From assembly GCA_002706365.1 (NCBI GenBank), contig PALM01000037.1, positions 1-34,224 of the forward strand: 34,224 bases of DNA. Direction: 5' to 3'. Origin of the DNA: Flavobacteriales bacterium. GTDB lineage: Bacteria; Bacteroidota; Bacteroidia; Flavobacteriales_E; Vicingaceae. Position 1 is the stretch's first letter, and each line of letters starts with the position of its first letter. Position numbers and translations under genes: made by a program. Below are positions 9,300 through 16,507 of this stretch, piece by piece. Under the pieces are notes generated by a model. The model was not told where the DNA came from and did no database searches. It was given only the letters and a program-made list of their open reading frames with translations.

Positions 9300-9790
9300 G
9301 CTGTACCGCAAAGGCTCGCAGAGTACTTCGCCAACCTGCGCTAAAGCTTCGATCGGTGTCACAGAGTTTCACAGGATGAATTCAAACCTCCGTGAACCTC
9401 TGAGAAAGCGAAGCGCCTTTTTTTGAGGCCGAGGCCGGGGACCGGGGTCGGCATTGGGAATCGAAATGCCGCCGTGATCGCTGTGCCTTCGGCGTGTCCG
9501 CTGTGGTTAAAATTAGTCCGAGTCCGTCCTGCCTATCGGCAGGGTACGAGTCCGGCATTTGTTTCTGAAATGTATCTGCGACCTTTGTGCAGAGCGCAGC
9601 GCCTTTGCGGCCCGCCTATCCCTCGATACAATTCCGCGGAGCGGAATCACTCGGGAGCCGGCGGGCTTGTGGTTAAAGCGGATGCTATTTGATAGCCGAT
9701 GGCCGATTGTCGAAAGCTGGCATTTTAGACCGAAATATCGCCGTGATCGCTGTGCCTTCGCTGCGTCGCCGTGGTTAAAGAAAATGGCTA
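9300..9790 (+). repeat. Composite intergenic repeat, copy 6, with 55-bp nested hairpin
   Basis: Fills the 9206-9790 gap. 9387-9610 is nearly identical to 6562-6788, including the CCTGCC-tatc-GGCAGG hairpin (9528-9543). Where copy 5 carries CCCCGATTAAATCGGGG, this copy has outer arms CCCGCC (9611-9616) and GGCGGG (9660-9665) around the 38-bp palindromic element 9619-9656. The host sequence then resumes with CTTGTGGTTAAAGCGGATG. No gene is seen. Confidence 0.85.
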
Positions 9791-11341
9791 TTAATTCTTC
9801 TGACGCTCGTATTTAGCAGGCTTCCCTTCCGCAGAAGTCTTCAAAATAAACTCACGCAAATCCTCATTAGCCTGCACCAAATCCTCTTGACGCAAATACA
9901 TCATATGACCTGAACGATAGCCCTTAAAATGAATCCTCTCCTTCATTTTTCCAGACGGATCTATCTGACTCAATGTATACTTCGCTTGACTGTATGTCGT
10001 TGCTCCATCATAATACCCCGACTGGCAGAGCACCTGCAAGAATGGATTTTGCGCCATAGCAGAACGCAAACCTTCTCTTACTCGATCATTGGTTCGATCC
10101 CAAGGATTCACATCCCCAAAGATATTGTACTTCACATCCGTCATGAAATTCAATTCCTCTCTGATATATTGATTAATGGCCGGAGTAAAAGAATGCAACC
10201 AGGAACTCAGCTCGATATTATGATCCGGACGTTCACCCGCTTCATACTTATCGATCCCCAAATACCTAGAATCCAACCTTCCCAAGGTATAAGCCTCATC
10301 CCGCAATAACTCCTTCCAGAAGTAAGATGTAGGCACCCTTAAATGGAATTGTAAGAAGACCTCTTTGTCAATTCCAGAGTAGTAAGCCATCTTTTCCGCT
10401 ATGTCGGACTCCGAACTCGGACTCAGACCACTCCCCAATGCTAATGCCGGTAGCAAAGTGTTCATACTGTACTGTTCGACCTCCGGCAAGATCTCCAGCA
10501 GGTCACGATTCTGAAGCTCTGGGTTAAGCTTTTTGTGGTACCAAGAAACGGCAGTAAAATAAGGTAAGTCTAGAGCTTGCCCTACTGGACTTCCGGAGCG
10601 TAAAACTCTGTAATCTGCTGGAGAGACCATGATCACCCCATTAAGGTACATCCACTGATTATCTTGCAGCTCTGCTGCCAAGCCCATCACTCGTGTTCCA
10701 CCGTAGGACTCACCCACAATATATTTGGGCGACTCCCATCTTTGGTGTCTGCTGACAAAGGTGTTCATCCATTCTGCCAGGTATTTTATATCCGCATTAA
10801 TGCCGAAGAATTGCTTCTTATCGGGCATTTTACCTTCCGCATCCGGAATCATACGAGAATAGCCGGTATTCACCGGATCCACATAAACGATATCCGCCAC
10901 ATCCAGAATAGAGTGGGGGTTGTCTTTATAGCCATAAGGCTGAATGGGATAACCCTCTTCGTCGATATTCAGCACTTTAGGACCGGTATAAGCCAGGTGC
11001 ATCCAGACAGAAGCAGAGCCGGGACCGCCGTTGAAAGAGAAGACTAGAGGTCTTTTCTCTGAACTCCCTGTTTTACCATCCTTAGGACCAGAATGTCTGC
11101 GATAATAGAAATACGAAAGGCTAGCAATCGGATCTCCCTTCTCGTTCCAAACTGGTTGCATGCCTGTCTCGACAGCATAAGTCATTTGGGAGCCGTTGAA
11201 GGTTCCGGTTTTGTAGCTTGTTACGGTAGTGTCTTGAGGAATAGAGAGTTTTTGGGCCTTGATCTGGCAAAGGACGAAGACGAGTCCTACTACGCCAAGG
11301 CTTCGAAGGACAGGGACGAAGACGGAGATTAGTTTTTTCAT
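9791..11341 (-). CDS. S10-family serine carboxypeptidase-like protein
   Basis: A 516-residue exported alpha/beta-hydrolase of peptidase family S10. The start is placed at the ATG giving MKKLISVFVPVLRSLG, because this yields a signal peptide (cleavage near IKA-Q, residue 30); an upstream extension of 36 codons reads through non-coding sequence. Visible motifs are the oxyanion-hole FNGGPGS (104-109), GESYGG with nucleophile S212, SGYYDG with D445 and GYRSGHMM with H479. Length and motif order fit the family. Likely role: carboxy-terminal trimming of peptides in the periplasm or outside the cell. Oddity: the signal-peptide coding DNA (11285-11310) resembles an intergenic hairpin element of this genome (see findings). 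Confidence 0.9.
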   Translation of the reverse strand: MKKLISVFVPVLRSLGVVGLVFVLCQIKAQKLSIPQDTTVTSYKTGTFNGSQMTYAVETGMQPVWNEKGDPIASLSYFYYRRHSGPKDGKTGSSEKRPLVFSFNGGPGSASVWMHLAYTGPKVLNIDEEGYPIQPYGYKDNPHSILDVADIVYVDPVNTGYSRMIPDAEGKMPDKKQFFGINADIKYLAEWMNTFVSRHQRWESPKYIVGESYGGTRVMGLAAELQDNQWMYLNGVIMVSPADYRVLRSGSPVGQALDLPYFTAVSWYHKKLNPELQNRDLLEILPEVEQYSMNTLLPALALGSGLSPSSESDIAEKMAYYSGIDKEVFLQFHLRVPTSYFWKELLRDEAYTLGRLDSRYLGIDKYEAGERPDHNIELSSWLHSFTPAINQYIREELNFMTDVKYNIFGDVNPWDRTNDRVREGLRSAMAQNPFLQVLCQSGYYDGATTYSQAKYTLSQIDPSGKMKERIHFKGYRSGHMMYLRQEDLVQANEDLREFILKTSAEGKPAKYERQKN

Positions 11342-11448
11342 AGGTAAATGATTGAAGGAAACGAAGATATAGAAATGAGGCCGATTGTCGATAGACGGGA
11401 TATAGAACCAAGATGCCATTTGATATAGAATTACATCCGTTCTTACCA

Positions 11449-11700
11449 CAAAGACGCAAAGTTTTACACTAAGGTCACAAAGGAGTTCAATATACTATTT
11501 CACTGTGCCCTTCGTGCCTAGCTCCTTCTCCGTAGTAGGCTACTACGAAGGAGAAGTGAAGCGACTTTTTGGTCCGCCAGCTGGCGGACTTGTGGTTAAA
11601 GCGGATTCTAATTTTGATCACCAATTCGCTCTAAAATCTAATGCTTCGACTACGCTCAGCACAGCGCCTCTAATATCTAAAATCTCAGCTGCAAATGCCA
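11449..11700 (+). repeat. Composite intergenic repeat, copy 7, with two palindromes
   Basis: Occupies most of the 11342-11739 gap: ACCACAAAGACGCAAAG, a hairpin CTTCTCCGTAGTAG / CTACTACGAAGGAGAAG (about 11524-11556), then the perfect 18-bp palindrome GTCCGCCAGCTGGCGGAC (11572-11589). The palindrome is followed directly by TTGTGGTTAAAGCGGAT, the same slot that holds different hairpins at 6789-6805 and 9611-9665. Confidence 0.8.
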
Positions 11701-11739
11701 ATTCAAAAAACATTTTACAGCATGTCATATGAATAAAAA

Positions 11740-11780
11740 GTAAACAAAAATGTTTATTAAACGTAAACAAAACTGTTTAC
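11740..11780. promoter_or_regulatory. Twin operator upstream of the HTH/nucleotidyltransferase module
   Basis: Two palindromes of one kind: GTAAACA-aaaa-TGTTTAt (11740-11757) and the perfect GTAAACA-aaac-TGTTTAC (11763-11780). Their centres are 23 bp apart, about two helical turns. The second overlaps the expected -33 region of the promoter at 11797-11804. The likely reader is the HTH protein encoded just downstream, giving autorepression (inference). Confidence 0.75.
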
Positions 11781-11796
11781 TTTATTTAATAATGAG

Positions 11797-11804
11797 TAAA
11801 TTTG
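11797..11804 (+). promoter_or_regulatory. Bacteroidota-type -7 box (TAAATTTG)
   Basis: TAAATTTG fits the TAnnTTTG consensus. A TTT about 18 bp upstream lies inside operator 2. Transcription would start near 11811, about 12 nt before the ATG at 11823. This argues against the TTG start at 11802, which falls inside the box. Confidence 0.6.
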
Positions 11805-11822
11805 AATACGATAAAAGATTTT

Positions 11823-12338
11823 ATGTTACCACGAATAAATAAAGTTAAAGGAGTTCATCCTGGAAGTCTTCTTAAGCGAGAACTAAAGAAGCGGGGGATA
11901 AGAAGCAGTGAGCTTGCTGCAGCTATTGATGAACACAAGCAAACAATTAGTGCTATTCTAAATGAGAGGAGAGGCATTAATCCAAAGTTATCAATAAAGC
12001 TTGGAGAAGAATTCAATGTTGCTGAAGACTACTTTATGATCCTTCAATCAGCTTATGATGTAAAGATGGAATATGAACTAATTGAGAAACCAAAACCTAA
12101 TATTGAGAATTTCAGGAGGGCACTCTTCTGGGATACTGATTTAAACAAGATTGACTGGGATAGAAATAGCAAAGCTGTTATAAAAAGAGTTATGGAAAGA
12201 GGAAATGAAAATGAGATCAATGAGATCATTTCTTATTATGGAAAGAAGAGACTTCAAAGAGCTGTTAAATCAATAGATAAGAATAGACTACCTTCTTTTG
12301 ATAGAAATGTTGAAGAGTATCTAATGAACCCAGCTTAG
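11823..12338 (+). CDS. HTH (XRE/HigA-like) antitoxin with DUF6922-like C-terminal part
   Basis: A 171-residue DNA-binding protein. Residues about 11-66 form an XRE/HigA-type helix-turn-helix (ELKKRGIRSSELAAAI, TISAILNERRGI). Residues about 95-155 resemble DUF6922: FWDTDLNKIDWDRNS, IKRVMERGNENEI, YYGKKRL. The gene ends one base before the ATG of the nucleotidyltransferase gene, so the two are translationally coupled. The ATG at 11823 is preferred over the TTG at 11802, which lies within the promoter. Predicted role: antitoxin and autorepressor acting at the twin GTAAACA-N4-TGTTTAC sites. The pairing of such HTH proteins with AbiEii-type enzymes is well known; direct neutralisation here is inferred. 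Confidence 0.8.
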   Translation: MLPRINKVKGVHPGSLLKRELKKRGIRSSELAAAIDEHKQTISAILNERRGINPKLSIKLGEEFNVAEDYFMILQSAYDVKMEYELIEKPKPNIENFRRALFWDTDLNKIDWDRNSKAVIKRVMERGNENEINEIISYYGKKRLQRAVKSIDKNRLPSFDRNVEEYLMNPA

Positions 12339-12339
12339 G

Positions 12340-12990
12340 ATGAGTTTGCATTTAGAAACAATTTCTGATTTGCTTTGGGATTCTTTAAGAAAGCTCATGA
12401 AGATGAATGAGCTTAAGCAGTTTAGATTAGTTGGAGGCACTTCACTTAGCTTACAATTAGGCCACAGAATGTCTATAGATATAGATTTGTTCACTGATGC
12501 TGCATATGGAAGTGTGGATTTTGATGAAATCGAGAAAGCATTGAAAGCCTCATTTCCATTTGTAGACGACTCATCAATTAATGATATAGGGGCAGGGAGA
12601 TTCTATTTTGTAGGGAACAATAAGGATGAATTATTGAAATTGGATATTATGTATTCATCAGAACCATTTGTATTTCCCCTTATTGAAATTGAAGGCATTC
12701 GATTAGCAAGCATTGAAGAAATAGCAGCTATGAAGCTTGATGTGGTCTCAAGGGGAGGAAGAAAAAAGGATTTTTGGGACTTACACGAGCTTTTAAATAA
12801 GCACTCAATTGAAGAATTGATAGAATTTTATGAAAAGCGGCATCCATATGGCTCAGCACGAAGTGAATTAATTCTAATGATCAAAGATTTTTCCAGTGCT
12901 GATTCAGATCCAGATCCTGAATGTCTAAGAGGAAAATACTGGGAACTGATTAAGCTCGATTTTGAGGAATTGGATTTGAAAGAGGAATAA
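12340..12990 (+). CDS. AbiEii/AbiGii-type nucleotidyltransferase toxin
   Basis: A 216-residue enzyme of the DNA polymerase beta-like nucleotidyltransferase superfamily, AbiEii/MenT type. The catalytic signature is complete: GGTSLSLQLGHR (G32-G33-T34-S35), the metal-binding pair D47-x-D49 in SIDIDLF, and a third acidic residue D102 in LLKLDIMY. IEEIAAMKLDVVSRGGRKKDFWDL (in about 128-155) is the conserved second block of the family. Known relatives add nucleotides to tRNA or proteins and arrest growth or abort phage infection; the substrate here is unknown. It is coupled to the upstream HTH gene and transcribed from the same autoregulated promoter. It is shorter than AbiEii proper (about 300 aa) but within the range of single-domain members. 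Confidence 0.85.
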   Translation: MSLHLETISDLLWDSLRKLMKMNELKQFRLVGGTSLSLQLGHRMSIDIDLFTDAAYGSVDFDEIEKALKASFPFVDDSSINDIGAGRFYFVGNNKDELLKLDIMYSSEPFVFPLIEIEGIRLASIEEIAAMKLDVVSRGGRKKDFWDLHELLNKHSIEELIEFYEKRHPYGSARSELILMIKDFSSADSDPDPECLRGKYWELIKLDFEELDLKEE

Positions 12991-13075
12991 ATTAAGCGAA
13001 AAAGATAGAGGTTTGATGGCCGATCCTTCGGCTCGGCTCAGGAACCGAGGCCTAAGATCGACATTCGTAATTTAT

Positions 13076-13771
13076 CTAGAGCTCGACTGAAATTTCCTTT
13101 AGTTTATTTATAATTAAATAATAACGCTCTTCCTGTGCTTCATGATAAAGATTTCCGATGATCGCTTCTTGTAGTCTTTCATTCTTGAGAATTCTTACTG
13201 CACATTCCTTTAAATATTCTTTGACCGTTTTTTCGGCATCTGCAATTAGCTTAACAAGCTCAGTATGGTAATTCAGTAAGTAGATGATATCTTCATAGTC
13301 GTGACTATTCCACACATCTTTTATTCCTCTATCAAAGAATGCATCGAATTTGGTGGCTAAGAAATAGGGTAAGGGTAGTAGTTTGATTGTAATGTCATCC
13401 AGAGGGTATTCTATTGCCAGGTGAAAACTTGAGGCAAACCATCTATTTCCTGGTGCCCAACCAATTGCTTCGGTTGCCATCACATCAACCAATACATCAT
13501 CATAGCGGAAGCGACAGACTACCTTGTCTTGAGCACTTTGCACAAAACCCCGACTCACTAATTCTTCCCTAAGCGCTTCTAATTCACTTAAGCTAGCTAT
13601 TTGTAGTGTTAAGTCCAGATCTTTAGTTGGTCTCACATCTTCTGCAGAGGGGTCATTGATATACAGACTCACCACAGCTCCACCCACATAAACCACCTTA
13701 TTGTTTAATGCACCCAAGGCTTTTGCAATCTTTTTTGTGACTGCTCGATTTATTTGGGTGTTTTTCAACAT
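13076..13771 (-). CDS. Nucleotidyltransferase (second, MNT-like toxin candidate)
   Basis: A 231-residue nucleotidyltransferase of a different subfamily from the 12340 gene. It has VGGAVVSLY (G30-G31), D51-x-D53 in TKDLDLTL, and third acidic D96 in DVLVDVMAT. ATKFDAFFDRG, then DVWNSHDYEDIIYLL, forms the helical block expected after the catalytic core. Its start overlaps the end of the upstream wHTH gene by 7 bp (13765-13771), a strong sign of a coupled pair. It resembles nucleotidyltransferases often found with a MarR-like regulator. By analogy it would be the toxin of a toxin-antitoxin pair; this is inference, and the substrate is unknown. Confidence 0.8.
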   Translation of the reverse strand: MLKNTQINRAVTKKIAKALGALNNKVVYVGGAVVSLYINDPSAEDVRPTKDLDLTLQIASLSELEALREELVSRGFVQSAQDKVVCRFRYDDVLVDVMATEAIGWAPGNRWFASSFHLAIEYPLDDITIKLLPLPYFLATKFDAFFDRGIKDVWNSHDYEDIIYLLNYHTELVKLIADAEKTVKEYLKECAVRILKNERLQEAIIGNLYHEAQEERYYLIINKLKEISVEL

Positions 13772-14277
13772 AAGCGTTTTTCTAATTCTATTTCTGCGAT
13801 ACTTCGTTCGCGAGCTCTTCCAACTCTTAATGCATCAATTAAGGCCAGAGCCTCATAAAGTTTTTGGTCATTTTTGGCCGCTTCCACCACTTTGGGATAG
13901 AGAGGGATAATACTATGACCGCGAACAGCTCCAGAAGGGCTTGGCCAAACATAGGGTTCGTCGCTTTGAATTTCTTTAGACAAGGGAAGTGCACTATGAG
14001 AAGTGGGCATGCCTCTAACAATGGCACCTGGTCTTTGAGGGAAGGCGTAACGGATACCATATTTTAGAAATTCCAGTAAGGCTTGTCGTATCACTTTATT
14101 CTCCTTGCCAAATAAAAGGCCGGCATAGCGAGAACGCCGCATGGATTTGCTAATTTCTGACTGACTTAGATAAAGTGCATCTGCCAACTGCATTTGTGCA
14201 ATAGGACCTTCCTGCAGACATAAACGAACCAAAACCACAATATCTAGTGGGCTCATACTGTGTTGTGCTGACTTCAT
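13765..14277 (-). CDS. wHTH (MarR-like) partner of the nucleotidyltransferase
   Basis: A 170-residue protein. Residues about 8-70 form a winged helix-turn-helix (LADALYLSQSEISKSMRRSR). The C-terminal half has GAVRGHSIIPLYPKVVEAA and ALALIDALRVGRARERSIAE, a conserved stretch seen in regulators encoded next to nucleotidyltransferases. It overlaps the enzyme gene by 7 bp. Likely role: antitoxin and/or repressor of the module. AT-rich palindromes of the TATTCGAATA type lie directly upstream (14292-14303 and 14351-14367) and could be its operators. The start could also be the ATG seven codons downstream. Confidence 0.75.
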   Translation of the reverse strand: MKSAQHSMSPLDIVVLVRLCLQEGPIAQMQLADALYLSQSEISKSMRRSRYAGLLFGKENKVIRQALLEFLKYGIRYAFPQRPGAIVRGMPTSHSALPLSKEIQSDEPYVWPSPSGAVRGHSIIPLYPKVVEAAKNDQKLYEALALIDALRVGRARERSIAEIELEKRLC

Positions 14278-14291
14278 TTGAAAAATATTCT

Positions 14292-14367
14292 ATATTCGAA
14301 TATGTAATAATACGTAATAAATAACTGATAATAAATTAAAAAAGCAATTATATTCCAATTTCGAATA
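14292..14367 (-). promoter_or_regulatory. Candidate operators upstream of the wHTH gene
   Basis: The perfect 12-bp palindrome ATATTCGAATAT (14292-14303) and the related TATTC-N7-GAATA (14351-14367) lie in the AT-rich leader of the 14277 start. Their shared half-site suggests one dimeric protein, plausibly the wHTH product. I could not place a convincing TAnnTTTG box. Confidence 0.45.
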
Positions 14368-14399
14368 GGGAATAAATCATAATATTGCCGTAATGTATA

Positions 14400-14780
14400 T
14401 CTAGTCTCGCCTCCACCGACAAAGTAGGTGGTGCTCGCTGTGGTTAAAATTAGTCCGAGTCCGTCCTGCCTGAAAGCAGGGTTCAAGGCTGGCATTTAGT
14501 TATGCCTTTCTCTCGATACCCGCCAGCCGTCGGGCAGGCTATTCCGATAAATCGGAATCACTCGAGAAGCGGCATGGACCGAAGGCCGGGGACCGAGGTC
14601 GGCGTTGGGATTCGAAATGCCGCCGTGCTAGCCTGACGGAAGGAAGGCTTCTGTGCCTACTTTGCGCGGCCCGACAAACGGAGGGCCACCGTGGTTAAAG
14701 CGGATGGTAGTTTTGATTCTGCTTCTAATTGCTGCCTACGAGTTCTCCTTCGACTGAGCTCAGGAACCGCCTCAGGCAGC
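14400..14780 (+). repeat. Composite intergenic repeat, copy 9
   Basis: Fills the 14390-14847 gap. Contents: GCTGTGGTTAAAATTAG; CCTGC-ctgaaa-GCAGG (14465-14480, same slot as 6705-6720 but a different loop); a variant of the 38-bp palindromic element (14511-14567) with core ATTCCGAT-aa-ATCGGAAT and an extra CCCGCC-type insertion; a GGCCGGGGACCGAGGTCGGC block; GGCCC-N10-GGGCC (14668-14687); and the GCTGCC hairpin (14731-14780). 14660-14703 matches the reverse complement of 27030-27073 with about three differences over 44 nt. No gene is seen. Confidence 0.85.
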
Positions 14781-14847
14781 AGCATGCGTGTCAATGATTA
14801 AAGTATAGAATCAATGCCATTCGTAATTCGTAATTCGACATTCGTAA

Positions 14848-15258
14848 TTACCTCCCCATCCCATTCGTCTCCATCGGCGTCCAAAAGATCTTTTCGTTCT
14901 CCGGATCTTTTGCAAGCTGCCAGCTAGCTCCGGTATTCACATTCATCAGAAAGGTGTATCGCGGCCCATGACCAGACACAAAGAGTTGATAATTCACATA
15001 GCCCGCTTTAGCGGTATCCAAAGGATTAGGCATCACCAACACCTCTTGCCAATATAGCCCCTCATCATTCTTTACCATTTGGTAGACTCTACCATCCTGC
15101 TTATCCACTTTAAAGGTATATCTGGCAGAACCTTCCGACTGCACGATCTCATAGCGACCAATATCGGTAATGGCAGTACTTTGCGGACTTTGATTTTCCT
15201 GTGCGGAAAGGCTAATGTAGAAACTGAGGCTGAGGAGGAGAAGGATATAAGTTTTCAT
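14848..15258 (-). CDS. Small secreted protein with internal duplication
   Basis: A 136-residue protein I cannot name. The ATG giving MKTYILLLLSLSFYISLSAQ is chosen as the start because it begins a clear signal peptide (cleavage after LSA); sequence upstream is intergenic repeat. The mature part has two related units of about 45 residues, each with a RYTF motif, then a Gly, an aromatic-plus-Gln stretch (VYQMVK / SWQLAK) and a Trp (YWQEV / FWTPM). It is likely a small periplasmic or surface beta protein. It stands alone between two repeat-filled gaps and has no obvious tie to the toxin-antitoxin module upstream. Confidence 0.75.
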   Translation of the reverse strand: MKTYILLLLSLSFYISLSAQENQSPQSTAITDIGRYEIVQSEGSARYTFKVDKQDGRVYQMVKNDEGLYWQEVLVMPNPLDTAKAGYVNYQLFVSGHGPRYTFLMNVNTGASWQLAKDPENEKIFWTPMETNGMGR

Positions 15259-15289
15259 GGGATATGGGTTTGAGAGTGGGGATGAGCAA

Positions 15290-15654
15290 TCATCGTGCCT
15301 TTTGTTCAGGACGAGGACGCTGCGTCCGCCTTCTGGCGGAAAGACGAGGACGGCATTTGGGAGGAAATGCCTTCGCGAACCTTTGCATTGCCCTTCGAAG
15401 CTGTCACATCGAGCCCTTCGGCTGGGCTCAGGATAAACTCCGTCGAGATGCAAGCGTAGAAGGGAGATACCTTGGCGATCCCTTGTGTAATAGCTTAAAG
15501 AGAACGGAGATTGAGGATCGGAGACTGGTGTTTTGAGGACGATGACGTCCTTCTACGCTCTTCGAGCTTCGAAGGATAAAAAGACGAAGACGAGAATCTG
15601 TTTTCTGATTTCAGATCTCTGATTTCAGATTTATTTTAGACCCTGTGGTATAGC
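15290..15654 (+). repeat. Composite intergenic repeat, copy 10, with hairpin inside hairpin
   Basis: Fills the 15259-15684 gap. CCCTTCGAAGCT (15391-15402) and AGCGTAGAAGGG (15453-15464) are the two halves of the element seen intact at 501-528. Here its loop has received an insert containing the hairpin GAGCCC-ttcggct-GGGCTC (15411-15429) within CATC/GATG arms. 15544-15592 is an inverted copy of the 50-bp block at 484-533. GACCCTGTGGTATAGC (15639-15654) repeats 6945-6960. No gene is seen. Confidence 0.8.
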
Positions 15655-15684
15655 CATCAATGCCAATTCAATCACGAATCCTAA

Positions 15685-16314
15685 TCACTTATTCCTAGCA
15701 ATGTTTTTGACATGCCTTCGATGAAGTTTTCTGTTTTTACGGTTGTTCTCCATCCGGATCCCATCCAACTTCCAATAAATCTCATCAATTTCATGATTCT
15801 TAAGCAAACCTTGGTCCCAACTGAATAGAGTATATCGAAGCTTATGGATGTAGATCACATTAGCCGGAACTTCAGTTTTGAATTCTGCTCGGTTTGTAAA
15901 AACGACAAGTGAAATGAGTTTGCTTCTAGGTAATTCTAATGCTGCTTGAAGCACTTTAATATGCTTGTAATTCTGATGAAGGGGATTTTGGAATTTGTGT
16001 TTAGATTGATACAACACATGCGTCCAATTCCTGCTTCTTTCTCCTCCAAAGATCCAGCCTTTGAGGTTTTTAGTTTCAATAACAAATATCCCTCTGTCGC
16101 AGATCAATACATGATCTATCTGAGTAATGTCTCCATCATGCTCGATCAAAAGATCATTAAAGAGCCCAAATCGTTCATTTTTAAGGCTTCTCTGAATGAT
16201 CTTACTTACTCTTGCTTCCGCTTTTCTGCCTTTGGCTGCTGCAGTATTGCCAAATTTTTTGAAAACGACGACTAGGAAAATCGCCAAGATGATAATGATA
16301 AACAAAAATTCCAT
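15685..16314 (-). CDS. NERD-domain nuclease-related membrane protein
   Basis: A 209-residue protein with an N-terminal membrane anchor (residues 3-19, MEFLFIIIILAIFLVVV) and a NERD domain (about 28-140). NERD is a PD-(D/E)xK nuclease-like fold. The motif QIDHVLICDRGIFVIETKN supplies D67, E80 and K82, all three catalytic positions, with GWIFGGE following. The C-terminal tail is strongly basic. Family members are often found near DNA-processing or defence genes. Here it lies 193 bp downstream of the CoiA-like nuclease in the same orientation. Nuclease activity is a family inference. Confidence 0.85.
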   Translation of the reverse strand: MEFLFIIIILAIFLVVVFKKFGNTAAAKGRKAEARVSKIIQRSLKNERFGLFNDLLIEHDGDITQIDHVLICDRGIFVIETKNLKGWIFGGERSRNWTHVLYQSKHKFQNPLHQNYKHIKVLQAALELPRSKLISLVVFTNRAEFKTEVPANVIYIHKLRYTLFSWDQGLLKNHEIDEIYWKLDGIRMENNRKNRKLHRRHVKNIARNK

Positions 16315-16507
16315 CGGGAGTAATGAAGGAACTAATATCTAAAAATTTAAACTCTTAGAATCTGATCTCTTAAGATCTGAACTCTACCCATAGGGTGAGA
16401 AGCTGACTTTTGATGAAAATCTATGTCTCGGGAGAGGTCGAAGACTGCTTCTATCGTTGCTGCAATTTTGGTGCGGAGGATGATGGTGGGCATTCTATAT
16501 AGCTTTC

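Noticed and set aside
6562-9610. The two nearly identical 225-bp segments as a possible insertion sequence or MITE pair
   Set aside because: I see no terminal inverted repeats, target-site duplication or transposase. They are better described as copies of the mosaic intergenic repeat.
10091-10100. GGTTCGATCC, like a tRNA T-arm
   Set aside because: It lies inside the S10 peptidase coding region, and no acceptor stem or anticodon arm can be built around it.
11093-11332. Plus-strand reading frame opposite the S10 gene start (Asp/Lys-rich)
   Set aside because: It is the complement of the S10 signal peptide and N-terminal coding region. Its odd composition comes from the repeat-like hairpin at 11285-11310.
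14274-14495. Minus-strand reading frame upstream of the wHTH gene
   Set aside because: It consists of repeat sequence and the AT-rich leader with candidate operators. There is no recognisable protein, and it overlaps the wHTH start.
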